From NCBI GenBank assembly GCA_029977045.1, contig JAPOLP010000116.1:1-10731 (forward strand): a stretch of 10,731 nucleotides of DNA, given 5' to 3'. The DNA is from Planctomycetota bacterium (GTDB taxonomy: Bacteria > Planctomycetota > Planctomycetia > Planctomycetales > Planctomycetaceae). The position numbers were made by a program, and so were the translations under genes. Positions 7,241-10,731 of the stretch are shown here, in pieces (within the stretch, counting starts at the first letter, position 1; each line of letters opens with the position of its first letter). The notes beneath the pieces are model-generated. The model did not search any database. It was not told the origin of the DNA and worked only from the letters and a program-made list of their open reading frames with translations.

Positions 7241-8360
7241 TCCCGCCCGCCTGCTGGCGGGCATTGTTGTCGGTCTGGTTCTGCTGTCGACGGCGGTTGT
7301 CTCCGTTCGATCCGTTGGAGCCAACCAGGCTGCCGACGTGAAACCGTCAGAAACACAAACAACGTCGTTTAGCGGAGCACTGCTGTCGGTCGAGCAGGCC
7401 ACTGAGCAACGGCTTGGCGAACTGAAACGCGAAAACACAACGGCGGTCGTGCTGCTGCTGAGAGGCGGAGACCAGCGGGCAGCCGAGGACGCAGCGTGCG
7501 AGCGAATCCGGACGGCAGGACTCGAACTTCACTACTGGGTCGAGGTCGCTCACTGCCCGGAACTGGCCGACGCTCATCCAGACTGGATGGCCAGTCTGCA
7601 GGGACACCCGGAATGGAGGCGGCTGTTTTCCGATCCGCCGACGCCGGGCGAGAACGAAGTCGTCAAGACTTACCCCTGGGTGCCGATCCTCAGCAAAGAA
7701 CCTTTCGACGGCCAGCTTCAGCGAGTGAAACGGCTTCTGGCGGGCCGCTCGCAACCGACCGGAGTGTTCCTCAACGACCTTCAGGGAGCACCTTCGGCCT
7801 GCGGCTGCGGGAACCACCTCTGCCGCTGGACGACCGACTACGGCAAGCGACGAACAACGACTCCGCTGAAGAACGACGCACCTTCAAAGTTCGTTGCCGA
7901 AGTCCGCAAACTGCTGCCCAAGTCCGACGTGATTCCCGTCTGGACAACCGAATGCGAAGAGCACGATGGCGCGGTCGACGGCCTGTGCGCCGGTGTGGGC
8001 TGCTTCAAGGGTATCTGCTGGAAAGCCTGGACCGAACAGCTCGTCCCGGTCGCGAGTGACAGCTCACAAATCGGAGCACTGCTGCCGTACAAGGCCTTTC
8101 AACGCGACCTGCCGATCTACCAGAAACCCGCTGGCTGGATCACCGAGGCACTGCAGTCATTCCAGACGATGCCCGCTCGCTACCAGCAGCCTGCCGTTCC
8201 GTCATCGCGTCTGATTGCCGTCCTTCAGGGCTGGGACGTCAGCGAACAACAGATCGCTCAGCAGATTTCCATCGCACAGGAAGCGGGAACGGCTGGGCAC
8301 ATCGTCGCCTTCATCGAACTCGACCAGAGCTGGACGCCACGGTTGCACTCATTGAAGTAG
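7224..8360 (+). CDS. Exported Cys-containing protein, possibly TIM-barrel glycosidase-like; family not recognised
   Basis: 378 residues. The N-terminus has a hydrophobic helix (about 11-29) followed by GANQAAD, a likely signal peptide or membrane anchor. The rest alternates beta-like strands (TTAVVLLLRGGD 72-83, PTGVFLNDLQGAP 178-190, DVIPVWTTEC 235-244, SRLIAVLQGW 328-337, HIVAFIELDQ 359-368) with helices, as in (beta/alpha)8 glycosidase-like barrels. This fold is inferred from pattern only. Conserved-looking blocks are HPDWM (118-122), TYPWVPI (149-155) and FLNDLQGAPSACGCGNHLC (182-200). Cysteines at 193, 195, 200, 255, 260 and 265 could form disulfides or bind metal. Acidic residues such as D185, E243, E365 and D367 lie at strand ends. 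Its ATG overlaps the DUF3179 gene by 17 bases in another frame with no strong ribosome site, which suggests translational coupling. Confidence 0.8.
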   Translation: MKPQSDPARLLAGIVVGLVLLSTAVVSVRSVGANQAADVKPSETQTTSFSGALLSVEQATEQRLGELKRENTTAVVLLLRGGDQRAAEDAACERIRTAGLELHYWVEVAHCPELADAHPDWMASLQGHPEWRRLFSDPPTPGENEVVKTYPWVPILSKEPFDGQLQRVKRLLAGRSQPTGVFLNDLQGAPSACGCGNHLCRWTTDYGKRRTTTPLKNDAPSKFVAEVRKLLPKSDVIPVWTTECEEHDGAVDGLCAGVGCFKGICWKAWTEQLVPVASDSSQIGALLPYKAFQRDLPIYQKPAGWITEALQSFQTMPARYQQPAVPSSRLIAVLQGWDVSEQQIAQQISIAQEAGTAGHIVAFIELDQSWTPRLHSLK

Positions 8361-8403
8361 GCAGGCCAATTGCCGGAGCGGCGCTCCGCTTGATCGGGCC
8401 TAC
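8357..8403. terminator. Candidate bidirectional terminator hairpin holding both stop codons
   Basis: Outer arms GTAGGC (8357-8362) and GCCTAC (8398-8403) and inner arms CGGAGC (8374-8379) and GCTCCG (8383-8388) are perfect inverted repeats, with an imperfectly matched stretch between. The inner hairpin has a 3-base loop. It sits between convergent genes only 39 bases apart, where a shared terminator is expected. The TAG of each gene lies inside an outer arm. There is no T-run on either side, so termination would not be of the classic intrinsic kind; it may instead be a dispersed repeat or block 3' decay. Confidence 0.45.
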
Positions 8404-9434
8404 CCGCCCTGGACAGACGGGTTGATGTACCGTTCGAGGAGCACCGTGCTACAGACGCGAATCTTCTCCTCGTCCTCGACGCGTTTGATCAGGCGGTGGT
8501 AGGCGTAGAGGACCTTGAACAGGTGGCCGGCGGCGATCCAGTAGCCGTTCGGGTTTTTGCCGATGGCCCACATGCGGCGCCACTGGTCGAGGTGTGATTC
8601 GTCAGTCCAGAACTCGCCGCTCATGACGCTCTGCAGACTGGCTCGCGCGGCCTGAGCGTCGCGGTTCGGAACGGCGTCAGGAACCGGGGCTCCGATGTGA
8701 GCCCGGTGGCCCAGGTGTCCGACCCTGGCCAGCTCGGTGAGTCCCAGCTCGTCGAGAGTCAGCAGGGCTTCAGTGTGAGTCGTCATGTGCGTGAAGTTTG
8801 GACGGCGGATCGTTGGGTCGCCGACCAGATCCTTGAACCGGGCCAGGCTGTCGAACAGGGCTTCGATCATCGCCTGCGAATCTGGATAAGCCCCGTCGCC
8901 GTCGACTCCTTTTGGCCGTTCCGGTTTCTTCCGAGCGATCTGGCGGCTGAGGTCGCACAGGCCGTTGATGACCTTTGGCGTGGCCATGTGAGGCACCTCG
9001 TGGAGCGCCTTCGTCGCCAGTGACGCGTAAATGACCGCGTGGCCGTGAGCCCGCAGGCCGCCTTCGACAGCCGGTCGCAGAGCTGCCGCGACCTCGGGAA
9101 TCCGCTTCTCGTCCGCCTTCGCTGCGGGCAGCGCCGCGAACTGCTCAGCCCGCACTTCGAGCACCGTTTGTAGTTGCTGCAGGATCCCGGCCCGAGTGGC
9201 CTCGTCGAACTCATTCTCTTTGCACAGGTAATACCCCGAGATGACCGCCGCTCCCCAGTGAGCGTCAAACCAGCCATTCGCCTGCACCATCGCCGTGAGC
9301 CCCTTCACGAGCCACGACTCATCCAGCTCGACGACCCCCGCCTCCCGAGCCACCGCCCTCCGATCCCCCAGCCCCGCCATCCCAAACGCGGCAATGACGC
9401 TCGCCGACAGTTTCAGGAATTCATTTCGGTTCAT
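8400..9434 (-). CDS. Exported His-rich, probably helical protein of unknown function
   Basis: 344 residues from ATG 9434-9432. The N-terminus MNRNEFLKLSASVIAAFGMAGLG is a signal peptide resembling a Tat signal with one Arg replaced (NRNEFLK), so export is likely but the route is unclear. The mature part is rich in amphipathic helices and histidine. Notable groups are FDAHWG (56-61), RAHGHA (128-133), HEVPHM (145-150), FTHMTTHTEALLTLDEL (214-230), HLGHRAHIG (240-248) and AAGHLFKVLYAYHRL (301-315). An alpha-helical repeat or toroid with a metal site is possible, but this is inference and no family was recognised. Frames extended left to 9635 translate the repeat at 9472-9612 and are not credible. 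It is convergent with the preceding gene. Confidence 0.75.
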   Translation of the reverse strand: MNRNEFLKLSASVIAAFGMAGLGDRRAVAREAGVVELDESWLVKGLTAMVQANGWFDAHWGAAVISGYYLCKENEFDEATRAGILQQLQTVLEVRAEQFAALPAAKADEKRIPEVAAALRPAVEGGLRAHGHAVIYASLATKALHEVPHMATPKVINGLCDLSRQIARKKPERPKGVDGDGAYPDSQAMIEALFDSLARFKDLVGDPTIRRPNFTHMTTHTEALLTLDELGLTELARVGHLGHRAHIGAPVPDAVPNRDAQAARASLQSVMSGEFWTDESHLDQWRRMWAIGKNPNGYWIAAGHLFKVLYAYHRLIKRVEDEEKIRVCSTVLLERYINPSVQGG

Positions 9435-9440
9435 GGGAGG

Positions 9441-9445
9441 TCCTT
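9441..9445 (-). promoter_or_regulatory. Ribosome binding site fixing the start of the His-rich gene
   Basis: Read leftward, AAGGA lies 6 bases before the ATG at 9434-9432. It supports this start rather than the longer frame, and it places the signal peptide at the N-terminus. Confidence 0.6.
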
Positions 9446-9471
9446 TTGCAGGTGGCGGTAAGAAAGACAGC

Positions 9472-9612
9472 CGTAGGGTGCGTGCAGCGGACATCCAGGG
9501 ATGACGGTGCGTTGCGCGGGCGACGGTCCCCGTGGAAAAACGTTCGTTGTCCGAAAAGCCGTCCGCGTAACGCACCATGACGCTTGATTCAGCCCGCTCC
9601 ACGCACCCTACG
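9472..9612. repeat. Composite nested inverted repeat (141 bases)
   Basis: The outer arms 9472-9490 (CGTAGGGTGCGTGCAGCGG) and 9594-9612 (CCGCTCCACGCACCCTACG) are reverse complements at 18 of 19 bases, with the first 13 perfect. Inside, 9506-9519 (GGTGCGTTGCGCGG) and 9563-9576 (CCGCGTAACGCACC) match at 13 of 14. GTAGGGTGCGT and GGTGCGTTACGC are familiar cores of dispersed bacterial palindromes (recalled, not searched). The element codes for nothing obvious; one frame gives VGCVERAESSVMVRYAD, a repeat-type peptide. There is no transposase, and no target duplication was seen at the edges. It lies upstream of the leftward His-rich gene and may carry its promoter or be a MITE- or REP-like element. 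Confidence 0.75.
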
Positions 9613-9621
9613 ACTACAACA

Positions 9622-9828
9622 CTAGGTGTCATCACTCCTGTCGAGGATTATCCCACCGCCATTGACAAAGTCGTCGAGAGACTCGTCTCGTACGAATTCA
9701 GCTTCGCCGTTCGGGGTAAGAATGTCGGAGTAGAACAGGCGTGGTGGTGTTGCGAGTTTTGCGTATTCCTGAAACGAGATGCCAGCCGGAGCCTTGAACG
9801 TATCTACGGAACGAAGAAAGCGAGTCAT
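9622..9828 (-). CDS. Small unknown reading frame, possibly the 3' half of a broken gene
   Basis: 68 residues from ATG 9828-9826; a TTG at 9834 is also possible. The composition looks protein-like (SVDTFKAPAGISFQEYAKLA, LFYSDILTPNGEAEF), unlike the Arg/Ser-rich shadow frames. There is no clear ribosome site. The same frame stays open leftward-upstream to TAG at 9900-9898, and beyond that stop is another protein-like frame in phase, so the two may be one gene cut by a nonsense change. No family was recognised. GC over 9661-9960 is about 51% by hand count, against about 65% in sampled lines of neighbouring genes. Confidence 0.4.
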   Translation of the reverse strand: MTRFLRSVDTFKAPAGISFQEYAKLATPPRLFYSDILTPNGEAEFVRDESLDDFVNGGGIILDRSDDT

Positions 9829-9897
9829 TCGCAAATCGTCGCGTGATAACTCGGAGTTAACCCGCTTCTCACACGCTGAGTTGTCGTTTGAGTTGAA

Positions 9898-10068
9898 CTA
9901 TTCGTCAGTCAGAGAGATGGCGACTACCTCTGGATAATCGACGCTGGTGAGCGACGCTAGCCCAGACGTGGCGAAATCCACGTCACCGCGGAAAACGAGC
10001 AAAGGAAACTCGCGGCCTGTTTCAAGAGAGCGAAGCCAGCTGATTTTGCCGTCGAACGACCAATTCAC
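9898..10068 (-). CDS. Small unknown reading frame, possibly the 5' half of a broken gene
   Basis: 56 residues from GTG 10068-10066, ending in TAG at 9900-9898. AAGG lies 8 bases before this GTG and supports it; another in-frame GTG is at 10077. The peptide is convincing as protein: SFDGKISWLRSLETGREFPL, then VFRGDVDF and VDYPEVVAISLTDE. An in-frame TGA just upstream bounds it. It begins 68 bases after the rsmA stop, on the same strand. It is either a very short gene or the first half of a gene continued in phase at 9622-9828. No family was recognised. Confidence 0.4.
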   Translation of the reverse strand: MNWSFDGKISWLRSLETGREFPLLVFRGDVDFATSGLASLTSVDYPEVVAISLTDE

Positions 10069-10136
10069 CTGCGGCACCTTACGAGCTTTTCAATGGTGGC
10101 TTGGTGGAACTGGACTCAGCCAATTCTCGAAAGAGT

Positions 10137-10731
10137 CTACTCCTGCACGATGGCTGCGTGCAGGCGGTTGGATATGGAGACGAGCTGGTCGACTTCCATT
10201 TCTTCGGCGCGGCTTTCTGTCGTGAGGCCTTCCTCGGCCAGCAGGGCGTCGACGGCGGGTTTGCTGAGCTGTTTGCGATACATGCCGCACACGACGCCGC
10301 GCAGCAGCTTGCGGCGCTGGTGGAAGACTCGACGGACGAAGTCGTGGAAGAAGTCGCGGTCGCTGATCCGCTCGCGCTTCTCCGGCTGCGGTGTGATCTT
10401 GACGACGGCGGAATCAACGCCCGGGCGAGGCCAGAAGACCTTCGGCGACATCCGCTTGATCAGCTTGACCTTCGCCTGAGCCTGCAGCCAGACAGACAAA
10501 GCGCTGTACTTGCCTCGGCCCGGCGTCGCGATCATTCGCTCGGCCAGTTCCAGCTGGATCGTCGCGACGATGCGTTCCCACGGCAGTTCGGTCGCGACCA
10601 GGTTCGAGATCAGCGGCGTCGCGATGTTGTACGGCAGGTTGGCCACCAGCTTCAGACCGCTGCCGGGAATCTCTCTCAGCCGCTTCTGGACTTCATCAAT
10701 GACAACCGGCTGAATCCGGTTCTTCGTCTTC
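10137..10731 (-). CDS. rsmA: 16S rRNA adenine dimethyltransferase RsmA (KsgA), 5' end outside the window
   Basis: RsmA uses S-adenosylmethionine to dimethylate two adjacent adenines in the 3'-terminal hairpin of 16S rRNA during small-subunit assembly in the cytoplasm. The visible 197 codons run off the right edge and continue the frame beyond the internal GTG at 10646. Seen in order: KNRIQPVVIDEVQKRL, then VANLPYNIATP with the catalytic motif NLPY (10629-10640), QLELAERMIATPGRGKYSAL, FWPRPGVDSAVV, and the C-terminal helical domain with HQRRKLLRG. NLPY and F-P-P-VDSAVV are diagnostic of the family. The missing N-terminus should carry the SAM-binding glycine-rich motif. It ends in TAG at 10139-10137 with only the low-GC stretch downstream. 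Confidence 0.95.
   Translation of the reverse strand, partial: KTKNRIQPVVIDEVQKRLREIPGSGLKLVANLPYNIATPLISNLVATELPWERIVATIQLELAERMIATPGRGKYSALSVWLQAQAKVKLIKRMSPKVFWPRPGVDSAVVKITPQPEKRERISDRDFFHDFVRRVFHQRRKLLRGVVCGMYRKQLSKPAVDALLAEEGLTTESRAEEMEVDQLVSISNRLHAAIVQE

Larger units (their letters stand above)
9435..10136. other. Stretch without an established gene between the His-rich gene and rsmA
   Basis: These 702 bases hold the nested inverted repeat (9472-9612) and the two short leftward in-phase frames (9622-9828 and 9898-10068). Counting five full lines, 9661-9960 has 154 G or C in 300, while single lines in the LarA-like gene and in rsmA have 39 and 40 in 60. A rightward frame at 9577-9846 starts inside the repeat and looks like an antisense shadow. 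The stretch may be acquired or decaying DNA. Confidence 0.6.

Noticed and set aside
9577..9846. 89-residue rightward frame in the low-GC stretch
   Set aside because: It starts inside the inverted repeat and its middle (WWCCEFCVFLKR) looks unlike a protein. The opposite strand is more coding-like.
10079..10417. 112-residue leftward frame overlapping the rsmA end
   Set aside because: It is Ser/Pro-rich and out of frame with rsmA, which is identified by diagnostic motifs.

Overview
The window looks like a stretch of a Planctomycetota chromosome. The main evidence is the pair of secreted proteins typical of that phylum, one with PSCyt1, DUF1549 and DUF1553 domains and the next with a DUF1501 domain and a Tat signal. 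Several further exported proteins of unknown role and dispersed palindromic repeats between genes fit the same origin. Hand-counted 60-base lines inside two of the genes are about 65% GC.

Layout. Positions 1-53 hold the last codons of an upstream gene. Positions 212-3172 encode a large exported haem-c-like PSCyt1/DUF1549/DUF1553 protein, and 3301-4698 its DUF1501 partner; a near-perfect palindrome (3182-3257) lies between them. Next on the same strand come a LarA-like nickel-pincer racemase/epimerase homologue (4923-6155), an exported DUF3179 protein (6221-7240) and an exported Cys-containing protein of unknown family (7224-8360) that overlaps it by 17 bases. A hairpin at 8357-8403 contains the stop codons of this rightward group and of the convergent leftward gene 8400-9434, which encodes an exported His-rich, probably helical protein of unknown function. 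Beyond it, 9435-10136 holds a composite nested inverted repeat (9472-9612) and a lower-GC stretch with two short leftward reading frames in the same phase, possibly a gene split by one stop codon. The window ends in the 3' two thirds of rsmA (ksgA), 16S rRNA dimethyladenosine transferase, also leftward.

How they may work together. The PSCyt1/DUF1549/DUF1553 and DUF1501 pair is a recurrent planctomycete module that probably acts outside the cytoplasm; its biochemical role is not established. The LarA homologue keeps the residues expected for the nickel-pincer cofactor, so it probably interconverts stereoisomers of a 2-hydroxyacid, but no cofactor-maturation genes are visible here. The DUF3179 gene and the overlapping gene after it are probably co-translated, both for exported proteins. 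No tRNA, rRNA, CRISPR array, transposase or phage gene was seen. The least explained parts are the low-GC split reading frame, the three exported proteins of unknown role and the palindromic elements.
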